From the NCBI GenBank assembly GCA_017165825.1, contig CM029384.1, positions 18,475,067 to 18,539,066 of the forward strand: a stretch of DNA of 64,000 nucleotides, in the 5' to 3' direction. Shown here one piece after another: positions 32,873 to 41,260 of this stretch. Source of the DNA: Hepsetus odoe. Lineage: Eukaryota > Chordata > Actinopteri > Characiformes > Hepsetidae. The notes below the pieces were generated by a model. It was not told the DNA's origin. It did no database searches and worked only from the letters and a program-made list of their open reading frames with translations. A program made the translations under genes and the position numbers. Positions within the stretch are counted from its first letter, which is position 1. Every line of letters begins with the position of its first letter.

Positions 32873-33118
32873 AGCGGTGGCCTAGTTAGGGCGTTAGCTG
32901 CACGATCTGAGGATTGCGGGTTCAAACCCCTTCCCGATAGGTTGCCCTGAGGTACCCATTAGCAAGGTACCGTCCCCGTCACTGCTCCCTGGGCGCTTTC
33001 AATAGCTGCCCACTGTGTGGGCAGCTATTGAATGGGTTAAATACAGAGGTCCAATTTCGTTGTGGTTCACGCTTGCTGTGCTGTGACCTCGCAATGACAA
33101 GGGTTGTCACTTTCACTA
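32873..33118 (+). mobile_element. tRNA-derived SINE, full length
   Basis: ACAGCGGTGGCCTAGTTAGG, GGGTTCAAACCCC, GGTACCGTCCCCGTCACTG, and the complete tail AATTTCGTTGTGGTTCACG to GTTGTCACTTTCACT. It lies head-to-tail with the previous copy and splits the L2 fragment. Confidence 0.92.
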
Positions 33119-33184
33119 CATGATGCAAAATACCGATAGATGCATTTATCACCTCAAGACTAGATTATTGTAATGTTAATTACA

Positions 33185-35075
33185 ATGTTAATGTTTCATT
33201 GTTATCTATTCAGTCCAATCATGAAGGCAAAGAAAAATTGGACTTGTTTTCAGTTTTTCATTTTCATTGCAGTCAAAATTGGGCATTTTCATTAACATTG
33301 TTATATATTCAGTCCAATCATGAAGGCAAAGATAAATGGTCATAATCCCTGGTCAGTAACTCTGACCACTCCACCACGCCCCTTTGACAGGGACATCTTG
33401 TTTTCAGTTTTTCATTGCAGTTGTAATTGGACATGTCTTTCAACAATTGAGTGAACTTGGAAAAGAACATTCAATTACATTGTTATCCAATCAGTCCAGT
33501 CATGACGGCAAGCAAATATTGTTAAAAACCCAGGTCAATAGCTCTGACCACTCCACCACCCCCCTTTGACAGAGTCAGATTTTCCTCAATATTTCATTGC
33601 AGTCGAAATTGGACATTTTCATTAACATTTTTATCCGTTCAGTCCAATCATCACAGCAAAGAAAAATTGGCACAATCCCGGGTCAGTAGAACTGACCACA
33701 CCACCACCCCCCTTTGACAGGGTCAACTTTTTTTAAATTTTTCGTTGCAGTCGAAATTGGACATTTTCATTTACGTTGTTATCCATTCAGTCCAATCATG
33801 ACGGCAAAGAATGAAAAATTGGTAAAAACCCAGGTCAATAGCGCTGACCACACCACCATCCCCCTTTGACAGGGTCATATTTTTTTCAGTTTTTCATTGC
33901 AGTCAAAATTGGGCATTTTCATTAACATTGTTATCTATTCAGTCCAATCATGAATGCAAAGAAAAATTGTCATAATCCCGGGTCAGTAACTCTGACCACT
34001 CCACCACCCCCCTTTGACAGGGACATCTTGTTTTCAGTTTTTCATTGCAGTTGTAATTGGTTATGTCTTTCAACAGTTGAGTGAACTTGGAAAAGAACAT
34101 TCATTTACGTTGTTATCAGTCAATCAGTCCAATCATGACGGCAAGCAAAAAATTGGTAAAAACCCAGGTCAATAGCTCTGACCACACCACCACCCCCCTT
34201 TGACAGGGTCAAATTTTTTTCACTTTTTCATTGCAGTCGAAATTGGACATTTTCATTACAGTTGTCATCCATTCAGTCCAATCATGACGGCAAAGAATTA
34301 AAAATTGGTTAAAACCCGGGTCAATAGCGCTGACCACACCACCACCCCCCTTTGACAGGGACATCTTGTTTTCAGTTTTTCATTGCAGTTGTTATTGGAC
34401 ATGTCTTTCAACAATTGAGTGAACTTGGAAAAGAAAGTTCAATTACATTGTTATCCAATCAGTCCAATCATGACGGCATGCAAATATTGGAAAAAACCCG
34501 AGTCAATAGCTCTGACCACTCCACCACCCCCCTTTGACAGAGTCAGATTTTCCTCAATATTTCATTGCAGTCGAAATTGGACATTTTCATTAACATTTTT
34601 ATCCGTTCAGTCCAATCATCACAGCAAAGAAAAATTGGCATAATCCCGGATCAGTAGCTCTGACCACTCCACCACCCCCCTTTGACAGGGACATCTTGTT
34701 TTCAGTTTTTCATTGCAGTTGTAATTGGATTTGTCTTTCAACAATTGAGTAAACTTGGAAAAGAACATTCATTTGCAATGTTATCCAATCAGTCCAATTA
34801 TGACGGCAAGCAAAAAATTGGTAAAAACACGGGTCAATAGCTCTGACCACTCCACCACCCCCCTTTGACAGGGTCAAATTTTTTTCTATATTTCATTGCA
34901 GTCGAAATATGAAATTTTCATTAACATTGTTATCCATTCCATCCAATCATGACAGCAAAGAAAAATTGGCATAATCCTGGGTCAATAGTGCTGACCACTC
35001 CACCACCCCCCTTTTGTAAGGAACATCTTGTTTTCAGTTTTTCATTGCCGTCATAATTGGACATCTTTCAACAAC
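33185..35075. repeat. Satellite of ~160-bp units with tRNA-like motif
   Basis: About a dozen units share CATTGCAGTCGAAATTGG, ACATTGTTATCCATTCAG, TCCAATCATGACGGCAA, GGTCAATAGCTCTGACC and CACTCCACCACCCCCCTTT. Two unit types alternate: one carries GTCTTTCAACAATTGAGTG and ATCTTGTTTTCAG, the other TTTTTTTCAG, so the higher-order repeat is about 320 bp (33,384 and 34,352 start nearly identical stretches). On the minus strand GGTGGTGGAGTGGTCAGAG resembles a Pol III A box. Confidence 0.85.
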
Positions 35076-35079
35076 AAGT

Positions 35080-35310
35080 GCACTTGGAACAGAATATTCT
35101 TTTACATTAATATTTAAAGTGCCCCTGGAGATACATGGCGCTAAGCATTTTGCTCAGGAACTGTGGTGGGATCTAAACCTTGGAACAGAACATTCTTTTA
35201 TATCAATATTTAAAATAAATTCCCAATTCTGATTACAGTCCCCCTGGATATACATGGCCCTAAGTGTTTCACATTCTGCTTAACCAGGCAGCACTGCTCA
35301 CTTTGCACTC
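35080..35310. repeat. Partial copies of the satellite-related SINE
   Basis: GGAACAGAATATTCTTTTACAT recurs twice, with CCCCTGGAGATACATGGCGC, and the block ends CAGGCAGCACTGCTCACTTT, matching 31,480-31,503. It marks the right border of the satellite. Confidence 0.6.
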
Positions 35311-35810
35311 ACTTTCCAATATTTTTACTCACTGCGTTGATGGTTTCTCTGCTCCAGATTCTTTTCCTGGAAGTAATTTCTCCAGCGTCTCGAACATTCG
35401 AAATTAAACTAGGAAAAAATAAAGAATCCTAAAGTGATAAAAAAAGAACAGTTCAACTCTGGATCTCTGTACGAGACGCCTGACAGCCTCAAATGATCTG
35501 AGAGACTCGCTGCGCTCCTATTTAAGCTATTTTAGCTGTGACATCATCAGTGATTTCATAAAGGAAGGTTATAGGCTATATATGTCCCCTGCAGGCTGAA
35601 ACTGTAATTAAGAGGCAGAACTTTCCTTTATGACATCACTGATGACGCCACTGCTCACATACCTTATGCCATACACTTCCCAGAATATGTGAACAATGAA
35701 ATTAGTCTGTTGGTTTGTTGGGTTACTTTTTGGTAGACAGAAGGCAGGGATATGATTTTCCCAAAGAACGGTTTTTGATACTTTTGTCCAGGGTGCTACC
35801 GGAACTTGAA
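35311..35810. other. No recognisable gene
   Basis: 35,470-35,660 contains two inverted-looking stretches about GGAAGGTTATAGGC and TTCCTTTATGACATCAC / TGATTTCATAAAGGAA, suggesting a small palindromic element, but I cannot define ends. Confidence 0.35.
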
Positions 35811-35814
35811 AATA

Positions 35815-36015
35815 AAGTCAGGTTAACAAACTAACGCCTTTCACGGCCTCCACCAAGCCCCAGTCATGGCCCAACCTGGTCACCGGACTTTTTAACCAGA
35901 TCTTCCAACCAACAACATTCATCACCCTCAATCCCTCAATCCCTTAAACCTGGCCAGCCGGTTATTTAAGGAGTTCCAGACTGACCCACACTTTTCTATT
36001 CATTGTTCTATGCAT
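35815..36015 (+). repeat. LTR fragment (second family)
   Basis: TTTCACGGCCTCCACCAAGCC, CTGGTCACCGG, CCAGCCGGTTATTTAAGGAG and ACTGACCCACACTT parallel the LTRs at 22,822 and 27,484. The 3' half is missing and an L2 fragment follows. Confidence 0.65.
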
Positions 36016-36420
36016 CAACATTGTTTGCTTCTAGGTTAGAGATAGATCTGAGTCAATTGTGACGCCCAGGCTTTTGACAGTAGGTTTCTAGCATATTTAG
36101 GACTTATTAGGACTAACTTATTTTCAGAATTTTCTGGATAACTGAACCCAGAGGGAGTATATGAAAATTAGGAGACCTAGAACAGAGCCTTGCATGACTC
36201 CATAACTAAACTAGAGTTAACTTGAATGGATCAAGATAAGGTTTCTTGGGTAGAGGCTTAATGATTGCTATTTTGAATACTTTTGCCACATAGCCCAGGT
36301 TGAGAGGAGTTTACTATTTCTAATAAAGGCCTGATTATTACTGCCATGACCTCTTTTAGTAATCTGGTAGGGACTAAAGTAAGCTAATCTCTCTGTTGGC
36401 ATTAGGTTTTGATCTATATC
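36010..36420 (-). mobile_element. L2 LINE fragment
   Basis: Minus-strand reading shows AAAGCCTGGGCGTCACAATTG (a conserved SLGVTIDS motif) and, further along, the GVPQGS-like block and PLGSVIQ. It is the same subfamily as the 32.1-kb fragment. It may continue at 37,080-37,510 on the same strand, beyond the Tc1-derived insertion. Confidence 0.7.
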
Positions 36421-37062
36421 TACAGTGCCTTGCAAAAGTATTCACCCCTTGGCATTTTTCATCATCAATAACCCAACCCTGAGTTGTACCTCTTAAGGTG
36501 GCCTAGTGGTTAAGGAAAATCTGAAGATTACAGGTTCAAATCCCTTCCAGTAGGTTTCCCTGAGGTTCCCTTGAGCAAGGTACCATTCCTGTCACTGCTC
36601 CCTGGGTGCTTTCATAGCTGCCCCCTGCTGTGTGTTTGTGCATGGGATAAAAGATCCAGATTTGTTGTGGTGTGCTGTGTGTACTCACAATTACAAGAAT
36701 GCTCACTTTCACTTTTCAACAACCTTGTCCCTGACTTGTTTGGAGAGCTCCTTGGCGTTCATGGTGTGATGCCTCTTGCTTAATGGTGTTGCAGCCTCTG
36801 GGGCCTTTCAGAAAAGATGTGTTAATTTTCTTTTTAGGGACTTTATGGCAAAGGGGGTGAATACATATGCAAATAACAATTTTCAGTTTTTTTTTGTTTG
36901 TTTGTTTAATATATTTTTTTTCTCATTTCACTTCACCAACATAGTCTATTTTGTGCAGATCCGTCACATAAAATATGGTTAATAAGCATTTAATTACAGG
37001 ATGGAATGTAACAAAATAGGTAATAAGCCAAGGGGGTGAATACTTTTGCAAGGCTCTGCATG
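36421..37062 (-). mobile_element. Deleted Tc1-like element (both ends present)
   Basis: The ends CAGTGCCTTGCAAAAGTATTC and GAATACTTTTGCAAGGC form terminal inverted repeats. On the minus strand it retains the 5' region of the same Tc1 family as at 22.8 kb, but most of the transposase is deleted. It is therefore a MITE-like derivative. A SINE lies at 36,495-36,717, and the element sits inside an L2 remnant. Confidence 0.8.
36495..36717 (+). mobile_element. tRNA-derived SINE
   Basis: AAGGTGGCCTAGTGGTTAAGG (A box), CAGGTTCAAATCCC (B box), GGTTCCCTTGAGCAAGG, tail to GCTCACTTTCACTTT. Nested in the Tc1-like element. Confidence 0.88.
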
Positions 37063-37079
37063 TCTGTCTTGGGCAGCTG

Positions 37080-37513
37080 ACATGGTGTATTTATTTGGCT
37101 TTGGATTTCTTCCCGAATGATTTCAACCTTATTGTTAAAGAAATCCATAAAATTATTTGATTATATAATATTAATTTAATTAATAAAATAAAATAATTTG
37201 ATTAATTATTGATCTTTTATCAGCCACCATGTATGCTCTAGTTTCCACATCCTTAGCACGTGTTTGGTTAGTGTACGAAGGAACAAGCTTTTTTTTCTTT
37301 TTTTTTTTTCAAGCTTTTTTTTTGTTTTAACTGTGCTACATTATCTAATGTGGAGCGAAATGCGTTCTCTAAACATTCAGTGAGATTATCCAGTTCTTCT
37401 GGACCAGATGGCAAACCAACCAGTGTTGATAAGTCTGCAAGGCTCTCGATAAAACTATAGGCTGTGAAGCATTTTATTGTATGGCTTTTAATGTGTGCCT
37501 TTTGTACCGTCAC
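37080..37513 (-). pseudogene. L2 LINE fragment (endonuclease-RT linker)
   Basis: Minus-strand 37,268-37,513 encodes LVGLPSGPEELDNLTE and STLDNVAQLKQKK, the linker between the endonuclease and RT seen in fish L2 ORF2. A poly-Lys stretch comes from an A-rich run. With 36,010-36,420 it probably represents one L2 split by the Tc1-like insertion. Confidence 0.65.
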
Positions 37514-37941
37514 CCTTCCATGTCAAAACTTCCATATGTACACTGTATAAAAACACTTAGATTTTACAAAAAAATACTGCAGCTGTGGTTGCCAATAAAA
37601 TGCTGTAAAAGTTCAATACAAATGTAAACAACTTTATAGAACAACCTGTGAATTTTAGTTTAAAATGGTTGTAAATGACAAAAAAAATACATTTAAAACT
37701 GGTAAATCTAACGGTCCTTTTCTATTGAATTAGCTTAACAATGCTGCTATCAAACCTTTTTTTTCTGTAAGATTTACATGCAGTTGTTGCTTATTGGACA
37801 TTGAATCTGTCACACGTGGGGTGTTTTGGGCACGCTAGAGGGCGCCCTCTGTCACCTGTGTTGTGTTTTGGGCACGCTAGAGGGCGCTCTCTTTCACGCA
37901 TAAGGTATTTGTCACAGGAGGTGTTTTGGGTACGCTTGAGG

Positions 37942-38035
37942 GCGCTCTGTTCTGACTGAGCACACCTGAGCAATGCAAGCAGGTGTGCATCATTGGGGCT
38001 GACTATTTAAGCCCCGATGAGTCAGAACAGAGCGC
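37942..38035 (+). promoter_or_regulatory. LTR core promoter inside a nested inverted repeat
   Basis: The outer arms GCGCTCTGTTCTGACT and AGTCAGAACAGAGCGC enclose two inner stems, CACACCTG/CAGGTGTG and GGGGCT/AGCCCC. The loop of the last holds TATTTAA (38,004-38,010), the likely TATA element of the LTR. The same architecture occurs in the 3' LTR and in four solo LTRs of this window, with some paired base changes in the inner stem. Confidence 0.7.
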
Positions 38036-38221
38036 GGCTCATTAGGTAGGTTAAGCCTATGCGTAACGGGTGGTTTTGGTGTAAGTGACTGGGTGTCTAT
38101 GACTAAGTATAGGTAACTTAGTATAGGCCACTTAGTATCTAGGGTTAGACTGCAGTTCCTCAGTTCTAGGGTTTCGTGTTTAGAACTGCAGTCCCCGTTC
38201 CTTGTTTTTGTAAGTGTGATC

Positions 38222-38227
38222 AATAAA
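38222..38227 (+). terminator. LTR polyadenylation signal
   Basis: AATAAA in the 5' LTR, repeated at 41,675-41,680 in the 3' LTR, where it would direct 3'-end formation of element transcripts. Confidence 0.75.
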
Positions 38228-38290
38228 AGCATGTTCCTAACTCCTGGCTCCGAGCTGACGTCCCTCCGGTACCCCGCCAACGTTACAGAA

Positions 38291-38965
38291 ATGAGCCGCC
38301 AGTACCTGGACGTCACGAGCCACGAGGGCGAGCAGGAGCGCGTGTTGTGGGCGGCAGCGAACGCTGTCGAGCAGACGCTGCAGCTGATGAAGACCTGGGA
38401 GACAGAGGCAACTTCTCTGGACCTCCGCGAGCATCTGGACGGTGAGGAGTGGGTGCAACGGACGCCGGCGGCCACGGCAAGGGAGCTTGAGCGCTGTCTG
38501 AAGAATACGATGTCGCTGCTCCCACTCGATATCATCCCAGACCCCGAGCTTCGCATGGATCAGTTCGCGCTTTGTCTCCGGATGCAGATCTCCGAGGCTA
38601 CAAGGGCACAGCGCTGTCTCAACACGCTGGACCGCGTGTTGTTTTCCGCACGCGACATGGAAGGCGGGGCTTCGTTGATGGCTGGCGTTACGCAACGCAG
38701 AAGCACGACGCCAACCACGCCGCGAGCAGCTCAACGCGGAAGCACGGCGCCAACCACGCCGCAAGCAGCTCAACGCGGAAGCGCGGCGCCAACCACGCCG
38801 CAAGCGGCTCAACGAGGAAGCATGAAGCCAACCGCACCGCACGCGGTTCAACGCGGAGATACGGCGCCGAGAGCGCTGCGCGCCAGTAACCGCGATCCGC
38901 CAGCGGAGACAGCGCAGCTGATAGCAGGAACACGGCCAGCGCGATTCACAACAAGAGGTTGGTAG
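38291..38965 (+). CDS. Gag-position ORF1 with 13-residue repeats
   Basis: The ATG at 38,291 lies three bases after the 5' LTR, where gag begins in related fish Gypsy elements. The frame runs upstream into the LTR, but that Met is the first inside the element. It encodes 224 residues. The first ~130 are mostly helical, with Glu, Leu and Arg-rich stretches (EQERVLWAAANAVEQT, ATARELERCLKN), as in capsid-like regions, but I see no zinc knuckle. After LMAGVTQRRS come four repeats of a 13-residue unit like APTTPQAAQRGS. A basic tail follows. It overlaps the next open frame (open from 38,925) by 41 nt in the +1 frame, as gag and pol often do. It may be a truncated gag or further captured sequence. 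Confidence 0.65.
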   Translation: MSRQYLDVTSHEGEQERVLWAAANAVEQTLQLMKTWETEATSLDLREHLDGEEWVQRTPAATARELERCLKNTMSLLPLDIIPDPELRMDQFALCLRMQISEATRAQRCLNTLDRVLFSARDMEGGASLMAGVTQRRSTTPTTPRAAQRGSTAPTTPQAAQRGSAAPTTPQAAQRGSMKPTAPHAVQRGDTAPRALRASNRDPPAETAQLIAGTRPARFTTRGW

Positions 38966-40748
38966 CAAACGCGCCTTGCCTTGTTCAACGCGACTGCACG
39001 GCGTCCCCCGCGCCGCACCGCGACTGCCCAGCGTCCCCCGCGCCGCACCGCGACTGCCCGGCAGTTTGAGCAGAAAACACTACCTGAAGCTACTGTGGGC
39101 AGCCAGGACTGTTCAGCAGTATTATCGAGCTAATAAGATGATGAAGCAAGAAATGAAGTCTTTGAAGGAGAAAAGGAAGGCTGCTGTTCTGCAAGCCGCA
39201 TTCCGAGTGATGAAGACCAGACAGGCCCTGAAACAGAAGCATCATGCTGCAACTGTGATACAATGTGCGTACAGGGCTCACGGTGCTCGGACACGATATT
39301 TATGCATCAAGTATGCTGCTATTGCCATCCAGCTTAGGTATCGCTCCACACTTGAAGCCAGAAAGCAGAGGGAGGAATTCTTGAAATTGCGCTCTGCTGC
39401 AATGTCCCTGCAAGCCTGCTTCAGAGGTCAGAGGGTCAGAAGGGAGGTAATCCTGCAACATCAGGCAGCTTCCCTGATTCAGGCTGCGTTCAGAGGACAC
39501 CGGGAGGTAGTTAAGTACCAGGCCATAAGGGTGTCAGCCATCATCATTCAAAGACATTTTAGGTCCTGTACTAAGGGTAAATTTGAACATGAGAGATTCC
39601 AAGTATTGAGAAGGTCAGTGATATGCATCCAGGTAGCTTTTAGGAGTTTTTCTGTTCGAAAGAATGTTGCTGCAATGCACAAAGCTGCCACCATGATTCA
39701 GGCTGTAGTAAGAATGCACCAGCAAAGATTGGTTTTCAAGAAGCAGTGCTGGGCAGCAAGGGTTCTTCAGAAGAGGTTCAGAAGGTGGAAGTTTGGGCAT
39801 CAACAAAAGCAGAGGTATCAGCTGTTCAGTCATGCTGCAATTTGCTTGCAAAAGTCATTCAGAGGAAAGCAGGCAAGGGATCTGGCCAAACGGATCAGAG
39901 CTGCAAGGACAATCCAATCTCACCTCAGAGATGAACAAATCAGCTCCATGAATGTTCAGATCACTGAACAGGAGGGGCTGGTGACAGAGCTCTACCAGCA
40001 GCTGATAGCGAAAGAAGCCTCGATGCTACAGGTGAATGCCCCGGTCACGAATGAAGGGTTGAAACGCAAGGAAAGGATCACCTATCTGCTTCCTCAGCTG
40101 GAGAGGACCAAAGGACTCGTGTCCAGTTGCCAAAGGGAGATCGAAGCCCTGGCTCAAGACAAAGGTGAGCTTCAAGGAAGGAGCGCGAAGTTCAGAGAGG
40201 TTAGAGAGGTATCTAGGATACAGCTGCAAGCTGTGACGGCTGTCCAAAGAGAGGGGCTGGAAAGAACGGAGGAACAGAGGGACCAAACTGTATGCCAGAC
40301 AACAAGGAGAGTTGAGACTCCAACCACTCAGGAGCAGTTGGAAGCTAAAATAGCCACTATGGAAGAACAACTGAATCAGACCACAGCAGAGCGGAGAAGG
40401 GTGCAGGACCACAACGTTGCTCTGCAGGCTGAACTGAGAGAAGTCCAAAGTAAGGCCAGTAAGCTCAGCGAGCTGGAGAAGCAGGTTAGTGGTATGGAAG
40501 CAAGATTGGCCATCTTCGAATCTCGACTTCCTCCACAGACACCAGTGCGTGCTGGGACCCTGGTGGTTAACGCCAGCATGGAGCAGCTGAAGAACAGTCT
40601 GATGGAGAAGCCAGGAAAAATTCCAGAGGTTGAACAGCAGCAAGATGACTCCCTACCGTTAGTTCCCCCTCCGAGTTCAGCAGACTCGGAACAAGGCGGT
40701 TCGTGGAGGAGTCCAAGTGGAACTCCTCGTTGTGGAACCAGGAGCTAG
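38925..40748 (+). CDS. ORF2: twelve IQ motifs plus coiled coil (ASPM-like capture)
   Basis: The frame is open from 38,925. A TTG at 38,976 is the first possible start and no ATG precedes the IQ region, so synthesis by +1 frameshifting from ORF1 or by splicing is likely. Counting from the TTG, residues 5-30 contain a Pro-rich duplicate (VPRAAPRLP). Residues 42-320 contain twelve IQ motifs (for example AATVIQCAYRAH, AAVLQAAFRVMK, AAICLQKSFRGK). They start near 42, 69, 91, 114, 141, 164, 187, 214, 237, 260, 287 and 309, so spacing follows a 27/23/23 pattern. IQ motifs bind calmodulin or its light-chain relatives, and long arrays with this spacing are characteristic of the spindle protein ASPM. 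Residues ~325-540 form a coiled coil related to the one at 11.6-12.3 kb. The ORF ends with an acidic Pro-rich tail and TAG. Myosin V also joins IQ motifs to a coiled coil, but it has only six. Confidence 0.8.
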   Translation, partial: QEHGQRDSQQEVGSKRALPCSTRLHGVPRAAPRLPSVPRAAPRLPGSLSRKHYLKLLWAARTVQQYYRANKMMKQEMKSLKEKRKAAVLQAAFRVMKTRQALKQKHHAATVIQCAYRAHGARTRYLCIKYAAIAIQLRYRSTLEARKQREEFLKLRSAAMSLQACFRGQRVRREVILQHQAASLIQAAFRGHREVVKYQAIRVSAIIIQRHFRSCTKGKFEHERFQVLRRSVICIQVAFRSFSVRKNVAAMHKAATMIQAVVRMHQQRLVFKKQCWAARVLQKRFRRWKFGHQQKQRYQLFSHAAICLQKSFRGKQARDLAKRIRAARTIQSHLRDEQISSMNVQITEQEGLVTELYQQLIAKEASMLQVNAPVTNEGLKRKERITYLLPQLERTKGLVSSCQREIEALAQDKGELQGRSAKFREVREVSRIQLQAVTAVQREGLERTEEQRDQTVCQTTRRVETPTTQEQLEAKIATMEEQLNQTTAERRRVQDHNVALQAELREVQSKASKLSELEKQVSGMEARLAIFESRLPPQTPVRAGTLVVNASMEQLKNSLMEKPGKIPEVEQQQDDSLPLVPPPSSADSEQGGSWRSPSGTPRCGTRS

Positions 40749-40784
40749 GATGCGGCCTCACTGAGCTCCAAGCAGCAGGGAAGT

Positions 40785-41114
40785 ATGGCCGAGAAGAGGA
40801 AGGAGCCAACAGACAGCAGCAATGACCTGTCTCAGTTCAAGGAAGTGAACGACAGCTTCTGTACTGTGGATTTCGTGATAAGAGACATGAAGAACAAAGA
40901 AGGCAAGGGTTGGAAACAGGGTTCGAACTATATGAAAAAGACTTCCTCTTTGATCCCTTTAAGGTCTGTTTATAGCTCTCTTTCAGGTTCCACCAAGGCG
41001 AGGTGTTCCCCTGAATCAGGCGATTCCTCCAGTGACTCTAGGGTCGGGTTCAGGCACCAGTCGAAAAGATGGACTGAACTGCTGGGATTCCCCTCACCAC
41101 CACCAGCTGCCTGA
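40785..41114 (+). CDS. ORF3, in frame with ORF2 after one TAG
   Basis: It continues the ORF2 frame after a single amber codon at 40,746-40,748; the bases between are open (DAASLSSKQQGS, then Met). It encodes 109 residues (AEKRKEPTDSSND, then FCTVDFVIRDMKN), polar and Ser-rich with no motif I recognise. It could be the natural C-terminus of the captured coiled-coil protein, cut off by a nonsense change, or be reached by readthrough. It ends 147 bp before the 3' LTR. Confidence 0.45.
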   Translation: MAEKRKEPTDSSNDLSQFKEVNDSFCTVDFVIRDMKNKEGKGWKQGSNYMKKTSSLIPLRSVYSSLSGSTKARCSPESGDSSSDSRVGFRHQSKRWTELLGFPSPPPAA

Positions 41115-41260
41115 CATGGCTGGTCGGGGGCCCTTTTTATGTTTTTTGTGGACCTGACCATATGTCCCGACCAGGGACTTTTGTCTTGTTGTTTTGGCCT
41201 CCCCCCTGGGTTTCGGCTATGTTCTAGCGCTTCGGGAGCCGCGCCTTTGGGGGGGGGTTC

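Larger units (their letters stand above)
37808..38287 (+). repeat. 5' LTR
   Basis: 480 bp, TGTCACACG...GTTACA. The U3 has three tandem modules, each with TGTTTTGGG(C/T)ACGCT and GAGGGCGC. The solo LTRs in the window have one. A nested hairpin and a TATTTAAG follow, then a region ending with AATAAAAG and CTCCTGGCTCC. It differs from the 3' LTR at CTCTCTTTCACG versus CTCTCTATCACG and at AAAGCATG versus AAAGTATG. Confidence 0.95.

Noticed and set aside
38237..39048. Minus-strand ORFs opposite the element's ORF1
   Set aside because: Shadows of GC-rich plus-strand coding sequence; no start context or domain.
38976..40748. Myosin V as the source of ORF2
   Set aside because: Myosin V has six IQ motifs after a motor domain. 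Here there are twelve with 27/23/23 spacing and no motor, which fits ASPM better.
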